Positions 52,226-62,957 are shown, counted from the first letter of the stretch. The stretch is 64,000 nt of DNA from Acinetobacter sp. ANC 7912 (GCF_039862785.1 NZ_CP156795.1:2170001-2234000), one strand, 5' to 3'. Notes: a model not told the origin generated them from the letters alone. A program made the numbers and translations.

Positions 52226-52936
52226 ATGCCACGTTTTTATATTGAAGCCGATTTAGCAGTAGATAGCACTATTGAACTGACTGAAACCGTGTTTCATCAC
52301 TGGGTTAAAGTTTTACGCGCTCAAGTCGGTGAAATCGCCACCTTGTTCAATGGACAAGGGGGAGAATATGAAGTTGAACTGACCGAAGTATCTAAAAAAT
52401 CGGCTTCAGTTCAGGTCAACAGCTTTAATCCAGCCAACCGTACACCAAAATTCAAAGCCCTGCTCGGTCAAGTGATGAGCAAAGGTGATCGCATGGATTA
52501 TGCAATTCAAAAAGCGGTTGAGCTAGGTGTCTCAGAAATTCAACTTCTCACTTCTGAACGCTGCGAAATGCGCCTAAAATACGACCGTGACCAGAAAAAA
52601 CTGGATCACTGGCAAGGTGTAGCAATTGCAGCCTGCGAACAGTGTGGAATGAATATTGTTCCCAAAATTCTGCCGCCACTTTCTCTAGAAAATTGGCTGA
52701 ACAGTGAATTACCGGCAACAAAACTGGTACTGGCACCGAACAAAAATGAAGTGGATGTCCTTAAAGAAGCTACTCCTGAACTGGCACTTTTGATAGGCCC
52801 AGAAGGTGGTTTGAGTGAAGCTGAAATTACAGCAGCGAATACTAAAGGCTTTGTGAACTGGTGCATTGGTGAACGTGTATTACGTACCGAGACTGCACCT
52901 GTGGTGGCATTGTCTATTTTGAATTACAAATTCTAA
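52226..52936 (+). CDS. rsmE: 16S rRNA (uracil1498-N3)-methyltransferase RsmE
   Basis: A 236-residue SPOUT methyltransferase modifying U1498 of 16S rRNA with SAM. The N-terminal PUA-like part ('FHHWVKVLRAQVGEIATLFN') precedes the knotted catalytic part with 'GQVMSKGDRMDYAIQKAVEL', 'IQLLTSERCEMRLKYDRD', 'LLIGPEGGLSEAEI' and 'GERVLRTETAPVVALSIL'. It follows metF after 34 bp on the same strand. Confidence 0.95.
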   Translation: MPRFYIEADLAVDSTIELTETVFHHWVKVLRAQVGEIATLFNGQGGEYEVELTEVSKKSASVQVNSFNPANRTPKFKALLGQVMSKGDRMDYAIQKAVELGVSEIQLLTSERCEMRLKYDRDQKKLDHWQGVAIAACEQCGMNIVPKILPPLSLENWLNSELPATKLVLAPNKNEVDVLKEATPELALLIGPEGGLSEAEITAANTKGFVNWCIGERVLRTETAPVVALSILNYKF

Positions 52937-53129
52937 TCTCTCCCATGCCCAATTTTGATTCACTATCAATTGTAAAAATTTGTCATGTATTTGATAGATT
53001 TTTATTTCTAACCGCTTTAGTATTAAGCAGATAAAAATGAATGACCTATTAAATGATAAGACAAATTCTTATAGGGCCACTAATAAAAACAACGCAGAAT
53101 TACGCAGTGTAGAAAAAGGCATTTAAGTA

Positions 53130-56006
53130 ATGATCAATAATCAGGATGATTATATCCAGCAGCATCTCAATAGTGCACAAATCGTGAATACGGTTCGTCA
53201 CAGTAGATACTTTTTGCTGAGTATTTTGCTCGTTTGCCTTTATATTTACTGCATTTACCAGCTGCACTATCACCCGGCGGACAGCTATTTCAACCTCTGG
53301 TTTATCCTGACCGAAATTGTGGTCAGTATGTGCTGGCTGATCAGTACCATTCATTTCAAGCCCAATGCCTATAAACTCGAGACTGCACATCGCTGGCTGC
53401 AAACCCAGTGTCTGCTGGTGGGCATCTGTATTGCGGTTGGTCTCTTTACCATCTATTTCCATCTGCCACAGGTCAATCCTGCATTCGAGCAGGTTGAAGC
53501 ACTGACACTGACCGGCTTGCTGATTATGGTCACCCAAGCTTTCGGTCTGACCTATCTAACCCAGAAACTCAGCTATTTCTGTCTGGTGTTTTTGCCATCA
53601 TTAGTGCCATTTTTCTATTTACAGATCACCGAATTACATTCCATCAATCCATTTATCAGCCTGGCGCTGAATTTCTCGATGATTGTGATTCTGCTCTGTG
53701 CCAACAGTACTTACCGGATTCATCGACGGACTTCGCGTCTGTATGCACAAAACAATTTGCTGGTTACCAATGCTGAACAGCAGGTTTCCTGGACAGATGA
53801 ACTGTGCAAACAGCTGCAGACCGAAGTCAATAAATCCAAAGATATTGAACTGCAGTTGCAACTGAATAACCAGTTACTGGAACAGAAGGTTCGTGAACGG
53901 ACTTTTGATATCGAGCAGATTAACCGTGCATTGCAAGACCAGCATCAAAACCTGGAACTGGCGCACGAGATTGCCGGGATCCGCCCATGGGACTGGAATA
54001 TCAAAGACCGTAAAATCACCCTGACCAATTTCAAGCAGGAACAAATCCAGCGTAATTCCCGTGAACATCAGGCGCAGTTGCATCATTTGATCCATCCGGA
54101 TGATATTGCCCACTTTAGAGCTATGATGAAGCAGCATCTGCGTGGTCTCAGTGAGCGCTATGAAGCGACTTATCGTATCCAGAATACCCAAGGAGTCTGG
54201 AACTGGGTACATGATATTGGTCGCGTGATTAGCCGTGATCCGAAAACCCATAAGCCACTACGCATGGTCGGCATCCGTCGCGATATCCAACAAGAACGTA
54301 ATTCTCAGGAACGTTTAAAACTGGCAGCCAGCGTACTGGAACAGGCCGCTGAAGGGATTTTCATCCTCAACAATGAGCTACGCTATATCGAAGTTAACCC
54401 CTTCTTCGAGCATCTGTCCGGTTTTGAGCGTCACGAGATTATCGGCAAACATCTGTTTGATATTACGGCAAATCACAAGTCGCAACAGCGCAGTATTCAT
54501 TCCAGCATCATCAAACAGGTGGTGAAGATCGGTTCCTTTGATGGTGAGCTGAATGAGAAATTCCTGTCTGGCAAGGAAATGCCGCTCTGGCTGCATATCA
54601 ATGCCATCATGGATGATGAAGGCCGAATTACTCACTATATCGGGATCGTGTCAGACCTGACCGAGCGCAAGTTACAGGAACAGCGTCTCTCCTATTTAGA
54701 AAATTATGACACGCTGACTGATCTGCCAAACCGTTTCTATTACAACTACCAGCTGCACCAGTATCTGGTCACCCAGAAAGACTCGATCAAGCAGATGGCG
54801 GTGATCCGTCTCAATATCGACCGTTTCCGCCCGCTAAATGAATACCTGAGCAATAATGGCGGTGACGAACTTTTACGTCAGGTGGCTCAGCGTTTACGCC
54901 TGACCAATGCAGAGGCGCTATTTGTTGCGCATCTCAACGGTGATGATTTTGCAATTCTGTATGAAATCTCGCATATCCGTCCTTCGGTGCAGGAACATTG
55001 TGATCGTATTGCCAAAGCTTTTACTAAGCCATTTAATGTCTTTGGACAGGATTATGAAATCACGGTTTCGATGGGTGTTGCTTATTATCCAGAGCATGGC
55101 CGTCAGCTGGATTATCTAAATAACTGCGCCGAACAGGCGCTGGCTGAAGCGAAAAATCTCGGCGGAAATACGGTTTACTTCTATTCCAATGAGAATACCG
55201 CACTACTGGAACAAGGGATTTTCATCGAACGCGATCTGCGTAAAGCGATTCAGAATGGTGAGCTGATTGTGTATTACCAGCCAAAAATCAATTTTAATGA
55301 CCAAAGTATCTATGGCTTTGAAGCCCTGATCCGCTGGAATCACCCGGAAAAAGGCATTATTCCACCGGGCATGTTTATTCCACTGGCCGAGCAGACCAGT
55401 ATGATTTCGGAAATTGGTCAGCTGGTGATTCAGCAAACGGCCAAACAGATCCGCAAATGGAATGAACAAGGTTTCCTGAATATCTGTGTATCAGTGAATA
55501 TCGTGGCACTACAGCTACGTCGTGGTCAGCTGATTGATGATCTGGATGAAGCAATTAAAGCCAATGGCATTTCTGGCTCAAGTCTGGAACTGGAAATTAC
55601 CGAATCTTCACTGGTTGAAAACTCGGAAACGGTGAAGAATGTACTCAACCAGATCAAGGAACGTAACATCAAGATCTCGCTGGATGACTTCGGAACTGGT
55701 TATTCTTCGCTCTCTTACTTAGCAGATTTCCCGATTGATATTCTGAAGATTGACCGGGCATTTGTGTCCAAAATTGGTGACTGCAAACAGGAAGCGATTG
55801 TCAGTGCGATGGTCGCGATGGGCAAGGCCATGGGCATGATCGTTGTGGCTGAAGGTATTGAAAATGATCAACAGATGAGCTTCCTGCATAAGCTGGACTG
55901 CGATATTGCCCAAGGCTATTTGTTCGCAAAACCGCTGCCGGAACAGCAGGCAACTGAATATCTTGAAAAAAATATGGAGCCTGAGACTTATACCTATCAG
56001 GTATAA
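53130..56006 (+). CDS. Membrane PAS-GGDEF-EAL protein, probable c-di-GMP phosphodiesterase
   Basis: A 958-residue signalling protein. Five or six N-terminal helices (residues 25-200) are followed by a coiled coil (about 205-275), two PAS/PAC segments (about 285-395 and 400-515), a GGDEF domain and an EAL domain. The GGDEF active-site motif is degenerate (NGDDF, residues 603-607), so cyclase activity is doubtful. The EAL domain is complete: EAL at 731-733, 'LELEITESSLVEN', 'DDFGTGYSSLSYL' and 'ILKIDRAFV'. It therefore probably degrades c-di-GMP, with the GGDEF domain as sensor or regulator. Confidence 0.93.
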   Translation: MINNQDDYIQQHLNSAQIVNTVRHSRYFLLSILLVCLYIYCIYQLHYHPADSYFNLWFILTEIVVSMCWLISTIHFKPNAYKLETAHRWLQTQCLLVGICIAVGLFTIYFHLPQVNPAFEQVEALTLTGLLIMVTQAFGLTYLTQKLSYFCLVFLPSLVPFFYLQITELHSINPFISLALNFSMIVILLCANSTYRIHRRTSRLYAQNNLLVTNAEQQVSWTDELCKQLQTEVNKSKDIELQLQLNNQLLEQKVRERTFDIEQINRALQDQHQNLELAHEIAGIRPWDWNIKDRKITLTNFKQEQIQRNSREHQAQLHHLIHPDDIAHFRAMMKQHLRGLSERYEATYRIQNTQGVWNWVHDIGRVISRDPKTHKPLRMVGIRRDIQQERNSQERLKLAASVLEQAAEGIFILNNELRYIEVNPFFEHLSGFERHEIIGKHLFDITANHKSQQRSIHSSIIKQVVKIGSFDGELNEKFLSGKEMPLWLHINAIMDDEGRITHYIGIVSDLTERKLQEQRLSYLENYDTLTDLPNRFYYNYQLHQYLVTQKDSIKQMAVIRLNIDRFRPLNEYLSNNGGDELLRQVAQRLRLTNAEALFVAHLNGDDFAILYEISHIRPSVQEHCDRIAKAFTKPFNVFGQDYEITVSMGVAYYPEHGRQLDYLNNCAEQALAEAKNLGGNTVYFYSNENTALLEQGIFIERDLRKAIQNGELIVYYQPKINFNDQSIYGFEALIRWNHPEKGIIPPGMFIPLAEQTSMISEIGQLVIQQTAKQIRKWNEQGFLNICVSVNIVALQLRRGQLIDDLDEAIKANGISGSSLELEITESSLVENSETVKNVLNQIKERNIKISLDDFGTGYSSLSYLADFPIDILKIDRAFVSKIGDCKQEAIVSAMVAMGKAMGMIVVAEGIENDQQMSFLHKLDCDIAQGYLFAKPLPEQQATEYLEKNMEPETYTYQV

Positions 56007-56146
56007 ATAAAGTCTTCATTCTCATAATTTATTCGAAAAATCACTGGTGTTTTACTGTGCGAAGTAGGGAACTAGTGATATATTCTCCTGTATTCAACGG
56101 TTTTGTTACCTGCAATTGGGTAACCATTGAAATACTCGAGAGACTA

Positions 56147-58426
56147 ATGGACGATCAATCTTTAAAACAACAGGCCCTGTACTACCACGAATTTCCAACC
56201 CCAGGCAAAATCAGCGTCACTCCAAGCAAACAACTCGTCAACCAACGTGATTTAGCTCTGGCCTATTCGCCAGGTGTGGCTGCACCTTGTCTAGAGATTG
56301 AACGCGATCCATCGACTGCGGCTTTATATACTGCACGCGGTAACCTGGTCGCAGTGGTCAGTAATGGTACAGCTGTACTGGGCTTAGGTAACATCGGTCC
56401 TTTAGCGTCTAAACCGGTTATGGAAGGTAAAGGCGTACTCTTCAAAAAATTCGCGGGTGTAGATGTATTCGATATCGAAATCGCAGAAAATGACCCAGAT
56501 AAAATTGTCGATATCGTCGCTTCACTAGAGCCAACTTTTGGTGGTATCAACCTTGAAGATATCAAGGCACCCGAATGTTTCTATATTGAGCAAAAACTGC
56601 GTGAACGCATGAACATTCCTGTGTTCCACGATGACCAGCACGGTACTTCAATCATCGTCGGCTCTGCCCTGCTGAATGCACTGCTGATTAATGGCAAAAA
56701 AATTGAAGACATCAAAATCGTGGCTTCAGGTGCGGGTGCAGCGGCATTGTCATGTCTGAACCTGTTGTGCGCGCTGGGTGCCCGTAAAGAAAATATCATT
56801 GTTGCCGATTCACGTGGTCTGTTGACGACTAAGCGTGAAGGTCTGGACGAGTCTAAAAAAGCATACATGCAAGACATCGAAGCGACTCAGCTTGAAGACG
56901 TAATGGAAGGCGCAGACATGTTCCTCGGTCTGTCTGCTGCTGGCATTCTGACTCAGGACATGGTCAAGAAAATGGCCAAAGATCCAATCATCTTCGCACT
57001 GGCAAACCCAGATCCAGAAATTCTGCCTGAGCTTGCACATGAAGCACGTCCTGACGTGATCATGGCGACTGGTCGTTCCGACTATCCAAACCAGGTGAAC
57101 AATGCACTGTGCTTCCCGTACATCTTCCGTGGTGCTTTGGATGTTGGTGCAACCACGATTAACGAAGAAATGAAGATTGCCTGCGTACACGCGATTGCAC
57201 GTATGGCACACGTAGAAGCTGATGCTGCATCTTATGGTGAAAAATCAGCTTCATTTGGTCGTGACTACCTGATTCCTCGTCCATTGGATCAACGCCTGAT
57301 TCTGGAAATTGCCCCTGCCATTGCACAAGCAGCGATGGATTCTGGCGTGGCAACTCGCCCAATCAAAGATTTCTCTGCATACCGTCAACGTCTGTCTGAG
57401 TTCGTGTATAACTCAGCCTTCATGATGAAACCAATCTTCGCTCAGGCAAAAACCAATCCGAAACGTATTGCCTATGCGGAAGGTGAAGACCTGCGCGTAC
57501 TTCGTGCGGTTCAAATCGCAGTGGATGAAGGTCTGGCTGAACCGATCCTAGTGGGTCGTACCGCCGTGATCGAAGCCAATATCAAAAAACTGGGCCTACG
57601 TCTGGAAAATGGTGTGAATATCACCATCGTGGATCAGGAAAACAACCCTGACTACGAAATGTTTGCTGAAGACTACTACAACATCATGAAGCGCAAAGGT
57701 GTTACACCTGAATATGCGCACCGTGAAGCACGTCGCCGTTCTACCCTGATTGCAGCCATGCTGGTACGTCATGGTAAAGCGGATGGTATGTTATGTGGTA
57801 CTTACTCTAGCTACGACATTCACTTGGACTTCGTCAGCAATGTGATTGGCAAACAAGAAGGCCATAACACTTTCTTTACCCTGAATGCCTTGATGCTGGA
57901 AGAACGTAACCTGTTCATCGCGGATACTTACATCAACCGCAATCCAACTGCGGAACAGCTAGCAGAAATGACCATTCTGGCAGCTGAAGAAGTACGTCGT
58001 TTTGGTATTACCCCACGTGTTGCCCTGCTTTCTCACTCCAGTTTCGGTTCAGATCAGGATGACCTGAGCGCGCAAAAAATGCGTAAAGTGTTCGATATTC
58101 TGTCTGAAATCGCACCTGAACTGGAAGTTGAAGGTGAAATGCACGGTGATGCAGCATTGGACGAAAATATCCGTCACTTTGCTTTCCCGAACTCACGCTT
58201 CAAAGGTTCTGCGAACCTGCTGATCATGCCAAACCTGGATGCAGCGAACATTTCGTTTAACCTGCTGAAAGCAACCTCGGGCAACAACGTGACCATTGGT
58301 CCTATCCTGCTGGGTGCTGCTAAACCAGTGCACATTCTGACCCCGACAGCGACCACTCGCCGTGTGGTGAACATGACTGCACTGACAGTTGCAGAAATCC
58401 AGCAAGCGGAACAAGACGCCCTATAA
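56147..58426 (+). CDS. maeB: NADP-dependent malic enzyme MaeB with phosphotransacetylase-like domain
   Basis: A 759-residue fusion. The N-terminal malic enzyme part (to about 430) converts malate to pyruvate and CO2, making NADPH: '[20 protein letters not shown]', '[18 protein letters not shown]', the Rossmann '[20 protein letters not shown]'. The C-terminal 330 residues are a phosphate acetyltransferase-like domain ('[20 protein letters not shown]', '[20 protein letters not shown]'), which in E. coli MaeB is regulatory. The ATG at 56147 fits the family; the longer upstream open frame does not. Confidence 0.95.
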   Translation: MDDQSLKQQALYYHEFPTPGKISVTPSKQLVNQRDLALAYSPGVAAPCLEIERDPSTAALYTARGNLVAVVSNGTAVLGLGNIGPLASKPVMEGKGVLFKKFAGVDVFDIEIAENDPDKIVDIVASLEPTFGGINLEDIKAPECFYIEQKLRERMNIPVFHDDQHGTSIIVGSALLNALLINGKKIEDIKIVASGAGAAALSCLNLLCALGARKENIIVADSRGLLTTKREGLDESKKAYMQDIEATQLEDVMEGADMFLGLSAAGILTQDMVKKMAKDPIIFALANPDPEILPELAHEARPDVIMATGRSDYPNQVNNALCFPYIFRGALDVGATTINEEMKIACVHAIARMAHVEADAASYGEKSASFGRDYLIPRPLDQRLILEIAPAIAQAAMDSGVATRPIKDFSAYRQRLSEFVYNSAFMMKPIFAQAKTNPKRIAYAEGEDLRVLRAVQIAVDEGLAEPILVGRTAVIEANIKKLGLRLENGVNITIVDQENNPDYEMFAEDYYNIMKRKGVTPEYAHREARRRSTLIAAMLVRHGKADGMLCGTYSSYDIHLDFVSNVIGKQEGHNTFFTLNALMLEERNLFIADTYINRNPTAEQLAEMTILAAEEVRRFGITPRVALLSHSSFGSDQDDLSAQKMRKVFDILSEIAPELEVEGEMHGDAALDENIRHFAFPNSRFKGSANLLIMPNLDAANISFNLLKATSGNNVTIGPILLGAAKPVHILTPTATTRRVVNMTALTVAEIQQAEQDAL

Positions 58427-58461
58427 GCAAACACGGCGAACGCCGAGTTTCTTGACTTGAG

Positions 58462-58508
58462 AAAACCTCTATTCTGTAGCATGATGCTTCTAAGAATAGA
58501 GGTTTTTT
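58462..58508 (+). terminator. Long hairpin terminator abutting the cca start
   Basis: AAAACCTCTATTCT pairs with AGAATAGAGGTTTT (perfect 14-bp stem, about 17-nt loop), followed by T residues that end one base before the cca ATG at 58510. It is the likely maeB terminator, and it leaves no room for a Shine-Dalgarno before cca. Confidence 0.85.
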
Positions 58509-58509
58509 C

Positions 58510-59742
58510 ATGCAAGTTTATTTAGTAGGCGGTGCAGTGCGAGATCACTTGCTCGGACACCCCTATCACGAGAGAGATTATGTCGTCGTTGGCGCCAGCC
58601 CCGACCAAATGCTCAGCCTAGGCTATCAGCCGGTTGGGAAAGACTTCCCTGTTTTTCTGCATCCTGAAACAAAAGAAGAATATGCACTGGCACGTACCGA
58701 ACGGAAATCCGGTACCGGCTATCATGGTTTTGAATTTCATACCGATACCAGTGTCACCTTGGAACAGGACCTGATTCGCCGTGACCTGACCATCAATGCC
58801 ATGGCGATGGACGAATCCGGTAAAGTACATGATCCGTATGGCGGTCAGCAGGATCTGGAAAACCGGATCCTGCGCCATGTCTCAGAAGCATTTGTTGAAG
58901 ATCCACTGCGCGTACTGCGTGTCGCGCGTTTTGCGGCACGCTATCACGGCTTGGGCTTCCATGTTGCAGAAGAAACGTTGGCGTTAATGTGCCGATTGAC
59001 AGAGACTGGCGAACTGAATGCACTGACACCGGAACGAGTCTGGAAAGAAACATCCCGTGCCCTGATGGAACCGCATGCTGAAGTGTATTTTGAAGTGCTG
59101 CGCGACTGTGGCGCGTTAAAAGTGCTGTTTCCGGAAATTGATGCCTTATTCGGTATTCCACAACGTCCTGAATATCACCCGGAAATCGACTGTGGTATTC
59201 ATACCATGATGTCACTGCAGCAGGCCTGCCGCCAGAATTACAATCTGGATGTGCGTTTTGCAGTCCTGGTGCATGATTTAGGTAAGGCCCTTACCCCGGT
59301 TGAAGAATTACCACGGCATATCATGCATGAAGAGCGTGGTGTGCAGCCGGTAACCGAACTGTGTGAACGTCTGAAAGTGCCAACTTATACTAAGCAATTA
59401 GCCATTGCGGTGTGTAAAGAGCACCTGAAATGCCACCAAGCTTTGAATCTCAAACCAGGGACTTTATGGCGTTTGCTGCAACGTCTGGATGTCTTGCGTC
59501 GTCCGGAACGAGTTGAAGCTTTTGTCCAGGCTTGTGAATGTGACTCGCGTGGCCGTTTGGGTCTGGAAGATCGCGCCTACCCGCAAGCGCAATATGTGCT
59601 GGAAGCCATGCAAGTGGTGCGCGGGATTAAAGCGCAGGATCTGCCACCAGAAATCCAAGGCCCCGATATTGGCGAAATGCTAATTGAACGTCGTATCCAT
59701 GCCCTAGGTGAACTCAAAGAACGCCATACCGCTGTGATCTAA
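58510..59742 (+). CDS. cca: Multifunctional CCA tRNA nucleotidyltransferase
   Basis: A 410-residue enzyme that adds or repairs the tRNA CCA end. The class II nucleotidyltransferase head is intact: '[20 protein letters not shown]', '[18 protein letters not shown]', '[12 protein letters not shown]'. An HD phosphohydrolase domain ('[20 protein letters not shown]') gives the long 'multifunctional' form. Residue 1 aligns with the E. coli start, so the ATG at 58510 is right although it directly follows a terminator-like U run. It ends before a terminator at 59745-59762. Confidence 0.95.
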   Translation: MQVYLVGGAVRDHLLGHPYHERDYVVVGASPDQMLSLGYQPVGKDFPVFLHPETKEEYALARTERKSGTGYHGFEFHTDTSVTLEQDLIRRDLTINAMAMDESGKVHDPYGGQQDLENRILRHVSEAFVEDPLRVLRVARFAARYHGLGFHVAEETLALMCRLTETGELNALTPERVWKETSRALMEPHAEVYFEVLRDCGALKVLFPEIDALFGIPQRPEYHPEIDCGIHTMMSLQQACRQNYNLDVRFAVLVHDLGKALTPVEELPRHIMHEERGVQPVTELCERLKVPTYTKQLAIAVCKEHLKCHQALNLKPGTLWRLLQRLDVLRRPERVEAFVQACECDSRGRLGLEDRAYPQAQYVLEAMQVVRGIKAQDLPPEIQGPDIGEMLIERRIHALGELKERHTAVI

Positions 59743-59744
59743 GC

Positions 59745-59762
59745 AAGCTCCTTCGGGAGCTT
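59745..59762 (+). terminator. cca terminator
   Basis: AAGCTCC pairs with GGAGCTT around TTCG, followed by TCTTATT. Confidence 0.75.
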
Positions 59763-59894
59763 TCTTATTCACAGTTAGATTCCCAATTCCTTATTCTGCA
59801 AAATAATAAAAATAGCGGAAATGATTAGAATTCTGAGAAGCCCTCTTTCACTTAAAATTGAGGCATGATTTATATTTGACTTTCATTCCTCATT

Positions 59895-60335
59895 ATGACT
59901 TTCATAATTCGCCCTTTACAGCTAGAACAAGACCTGCGTGATATTCATCTACTGACTGCACAATTGGGTTATCCTGCCACACCTGAGAATATCCAGCAAC
60001 GCTGGCAGAAACTACATCAAAATCCCCACTACCAGACCCTCGTCGTAGAGCATGACAACCGTGTGATTGCTTATGCGGGTGTGATTGAAGAATATACTTG
60101 GGAATTTGATGGGGGCTATATCCGGATTCAGGCCTTCGTGGTAGATCAGGCTTATCGCGGACAAGGCGTAGGTAAACGTTTAATTACAGCGATTGAAAAG
60201 TTGGCGAAAGAGCGAAATTTAAAACTGATTCAGGTGAATAGTGGTAACCGTGAGGAACGCCTGCCCGCCCATGCTTTCTATAACAGCTTAGGCTTTGATG
60301 CTTACAGTATCGGTTTTCGTAAATATCTGGACTGA
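59895..60335 (+). CDS. GNAT-family N-acetyltransferase
   Basis: A 146-residue acetyl-CoA-dependent acetyltransferase. The acetyl-CoA-binding motif A is 'IQAFVVDQAYRGQGVGKRLI', with Q/RxxGxG intact. Motif B follows in 'AFYNSLGFDAYSIGFRKYL'. The start 'FIIRPLQLEQDLRDIHLL' is typical. The substrate is unknown. A 9-bp inverted repeat (60333-60341 / 60355-60363) lies between this gene and convergent epmA. Confidence 0.88.
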   Translation: MTFIIRPLQLEQDLRDIHLLTAQLGYPATPENIQQRWQKLHQNPHYQTLVVEHDNRVIAYAGVIEEYTWEFDGGYIRIQAFVVDQAYRGQGVGKRLITAIEKLAKERNLKLIQVNSGNREERLPAHAFYNSLGFDAYSIGFRKYLD

Positions 60336-60363
60336 TCAGCCCATATGACTTACAGGCTGATCA
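60333..60363. repeat. Inverted repeat between convergent GNAT and epmA genes
   Basis: TGATCAGCC (60333-60341) and GGCTGATCA (60355-60363) are perfect inverted copies around 13 bases. No T run follows on either strand, so it is not a canonical terminator. Confidence 0.5.
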
Positions 60364-60373
60364 TTACAAAAAC

Positions 60374-61348
60374 TTATGAAATTTCCGCCGGGAACGTAAT
60401 CACTTTTTCCAACTTGAGCTGATTGGTGGCGATCATCAGCAGACGGTCAATCCCCAGGGCAATCCCGGAACATTCTGGCATATGCGGTAAAGCTGCCAGC
60501 AAATATTCATCAATTGGCATCACATGCACGCCCAGTTTAGCCCGTTCAGCATTATCCGCTTCAAAACGGGAACGCAGCACCTCAGCATCGACCAACTCAT
60601 CATAGGCATTGGCCAGTTCCAGCCCTTCGATATACAGCTCAAACCGTGCAGCGACCAATTCGCCATCTTCATCCGTTCTGGTTTTCGCCAAGGAAGCCAG
60701 TTCAGGTGGGAAATCGGTCAGAAATACTGGTGTATCAAAACCCAAACTTGGCTCAACCATATGTGAGAACAACAGGTCGATATACGCCAAACGGTCTTCA
60801 CCTAAATCCAGATTTAATCCGACACGGCGACAGCAGTCTTTCAACTCTTTTAACGTTGCTTGTAATGGATTCAGATCCAGCCGATCCATAAACGCATGCT
60901 TATAACTGAGGATAGTTGGACGAACTTCGCCAAAACGCTGTTTCAGCACCACATTGAGCAGATCAGTCACTTCAAACATCAAGTCTTTCAGGCTAAAGCC
61001 CGGTCGGTACCATTCCAGCATGGTAAATTCGCTGTTGTGCTTACGTCCATGCTCATCATCGCGAAAGACTTTACAGATCTGGTAAATCGGACCACTGCCA
61101 CTCGCTAGCAGGCGCTTCATGGCAAATTCTGGAGACGTCTGCAGATAATGTGTACTAAGTTTGCCCATAACATGACGTTGTGCCTGAACAGAGGCCAGAT
61201 GCACATCGGTTACACCCGCCTGGGACAAAATCGGCGTTTCTACCTCAAGCACATCACGCTCAGCAAAAAACTTGCGTATCTGTGTATATAAGGTAGCACG
61301 TGCACGCATGGCTTTCAGATCACAAGTCGGTTGATAAGCGATACTCAT
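60374..61348 (-). CDS. epmA: EF-P lysine--lysyltransferase EpmA (PoxA/GenX)
   Basis: A 324-residue class II lysyl-tRNA synthetase-like enzyme without the anticodon-binding domain. It attaches beta-lysine to elongation factor P. Motif 2 is 'FRDDEHGRKHNSEFTMLEWY' and motif 3 'SGIALGIDRLLMIATNQ'. The start 'ACDLKAMRARATLYTQ'-like 'CDLKAMRARATLYTQIRKFF' is typical. The ATG at 61348 overlaps the pdxB stop by four bases; nine earlier open codons are not conserved. Confidence 0.95.
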   Translation of the reverse strand: MSIAYQPTCDLKAMRARATLYTQIRKFFAERDVLEVETPILSQAGVTDVHLASVQAQRHVMGKLSTHYLQTSPEFAMKRLLASGSGPIYQICKVFRDDEHGRKHNSEFTMLEWYRPGFSLKDLMFEVTDLLNVVLKQRFGEVRPTILSYKHAFMDRLDLNPLQATLKELKDCCRRVGLNLDLGEDRLAYIDLLFSHMVEPSLGFDTPVFLTDFPPELASLAKTRTDEDGELVAARFELYIEGLELANAYDELVDAEVLRSRFEADNAERAKLGVHVMPIDEYLLAALPHMPECSGIALGIDRLLMIATNQLKLEKVITFPAEIS

Positions 61349-62412
61349 GCTTTTGGCCCTCCATGTGCCGCCCATTCACGGCGCAGTGGATAGGTCTTAC
61401 GCAAATGGTCAAAGGCCTGCTGATCGACCTTGCCCTCTTTCAGGCAGGCACGTAGATTGGTGTCATCACGCTGGATATCGTAGATTTCATTGAGATGCTG
61501 TTTTAAAGCAGCTTTTAAAGTCTGCCCGGCAAAATATTGGGCACATTCCGGCAACTGACTTTCAAACTGTTTATTGCTTGCAAAACCAAAATGCTGGCAG
61601 AAAGCTTCATAAACCATTTGCGTACCGCGTGCCTTGCCTTCCAGGCTATAACCGGCAATATGTGGCGTCACCAGACTGACCAGATCCAGTACTTCCGCAG
61701 AAATCACTGGCTCATGCTCAAATACATCCAGCACCACCTGACGCCCAGTTGTCTTGATATCAGCGATCAAAGCAGCTTCTTCTACCACCGGGCCACGTGC
61801 AGAATTAATCAGAATGGTATCGGGTTTCATCTGTGCCAAGGCTTCGGCATTAATCAGATGATAAGTAGGATGTTCGCCCTGTTTGGTCAGGGGCACATGA
61901 ATACTGATGGCATCTGCCTGAGCCAATAAAGTTTGTAGATTGACCTGTGTAATATTGTCACGCTGTACAAAAGGATCACAGCCGATCACGCGCCAACCGA
62001 GTAAACCTGCCATATATACCAGACGGCGACCAACATTGCCCAGACCAATAATACCTAAGGTAAAGTTCTGCCCTGCTTCGAGTAATGCAGGACGCAGTTT
62101 TAATAAAGCGGTAATCACATATTCAGCGACAGCCTGTGCATTGCAACCGGCTGCATTACTCCAGTTAATGCCTAGTTTTTCCAGTGCAGCAATATCCAGA
62201 TGATCGGTACCAATAGTCGCACTGCCGACAAACTTTACTTTGCTGCTTTCCAACAGCTCGGCATTGACTTTAGTCACTGAACGAACCAGCAAGGCATCGG
62301 CATCCTGTACATCTGCCGCAGTTAAGGTACGGCCTGCACGGTGCTGAATCTCGGCAAATTCTTGAAAGAAATAATCGGTGAATGCCAGATTTTCATCTGC
62401 GACAATTTTCAT
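61345..62412 (-). CDS. pdxB: Erythronate-4-phosphate dehydrogenase PdxB
   Basis: A 355-residue NAD-dependent 2-hydroxyacid dehydrogenase, the second step of DXP-dependent pyridoxal phosphate synthesis; SerC (at 23326) acts next. The start 'MKIVADENLAFTDYFF', the Rossmann 'LGIIGLGNVGRRLVYMAGLL', the catalytic Arg in 'LINSARGPVVEEAAL' and His in 'VTPHIAGYSLEGKARG' are intact, with a C-terminal dimerisation domain. The ATG at 62412 matches the family; six earlier codons are open. It overlaps epmA by four bases. Confidence 0.96.
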   Translation of the reverse strand: MKIVADENLAFTDYFFQEFAEIQHRAGRTLTAADVQDADALLVRSVTKVNAELLESSKVKFVGSATIGTDHLDIAALEKLGINWSNAAGCNAQAVAEYVITALLKLRPALLEAGQNFTLGIIGLGNVGRRLVYMAGLLGWRVIGCDPFVQRDNITQVNLQTLLAQADAISIHVPLTKQGEHPTYHLINAEALAQMKPDTILINSARGPVVEEAALIADIKTTGRQVVLDVFEHEPVISAEVLDLVSLVTPHIAGYSLEGKARGTQMVYEAFCQHFGFASNKQFESQLPECAQYFAGQTLKAALKQHLNEIYDIQRDDTNLRACLKEGKVDQQAFDHLRKTYPLRREWAAHGGPKA

Positions 62413-62589
62413 AAGGCCTTCCAACAACACAATTTCTCTATCTTAACGCGGGATGTACGCAATGACCAATGTATAGCCGTATCTTCTCCAAGCAGTACTC
62501 TCAATTTTGCGGTGACTTATATATCTTTAAAAGCCAATCGACTTTTAAGGAAATCGGGTAAATAAAACACTCCACTTCCTAAACCGATA

Positions 62590-62620
62590 AAAAAACCCCA
62601 GTCTTTCGACTAGGGTTTTG
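62590..62620 (-). terminator. Terminator of the first tRNA-Ser gene
   Basis: On the minus strand AAAACCCTAG and its complement CT(G)GGGTTTTTTT form a hairpin with a T run. A near-identical structure follows the second tRNA. Confidence 0.8.
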
Positions 62621-62626
62621 CAAATC

Positions 62627-62717
62627 TGGCGGAAGCGGTGAGATTCGAACTCACGGAGGGGTATAAGCCCTCGTCGGTTTTCAAGACCGGTGCATTAAAC
62701 CGCTCTGCCACGCTTCC
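62627..62717 (-). tRNA. tRNA-Ser (anticodon UGA), copy 1
   Basis: A 91-nt tRNA with the CCA end encoded. Acceptor stem GGAAGCG/CGCTTCC, long variable arm ('GAGGGCTTATACCCCTC') and T-loop TTCGAAT are clear. The anticodon loop is CTTGAAA, giving anticodon UGA (62681-62683). It is identical to the copy at 62958-63048. Confidence 0.97.
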
Positions 62718-62918
62718 ATGGCCGCCATCATATAAATATTTCTGTTTTTTGGCAATAAATTTTCGTAAAACTTATAAAAATTTCCTTTCGATCAGCTATT
62801 TTTCAGTCAGATAGTAGCGGATCCACATATTCACAATATCCTCCTGAAAATGGTCTAGAGGCAGACTTCGAACGGGTAAAATTAAGGTGAAGAAAATCTA
62901 TTAATAAAATATCGCCAT

Positions 62919-62950
62919 AAAAAAAACCCCAGCCTTTCGACTGGGGTTTT
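62919..62950 (-). terminator. Terminator of the second tRNA-Ser gene
   Basis: AAAACCCCAG(T) pairs with CTGGGGTTTT around a TCGAAAG-type loop, followed by a T run on the minus strand. It is a near copy of the structure at 62590-62620. Confidence 0.85.
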
Positions 62951-62957
62951 GCAAATC

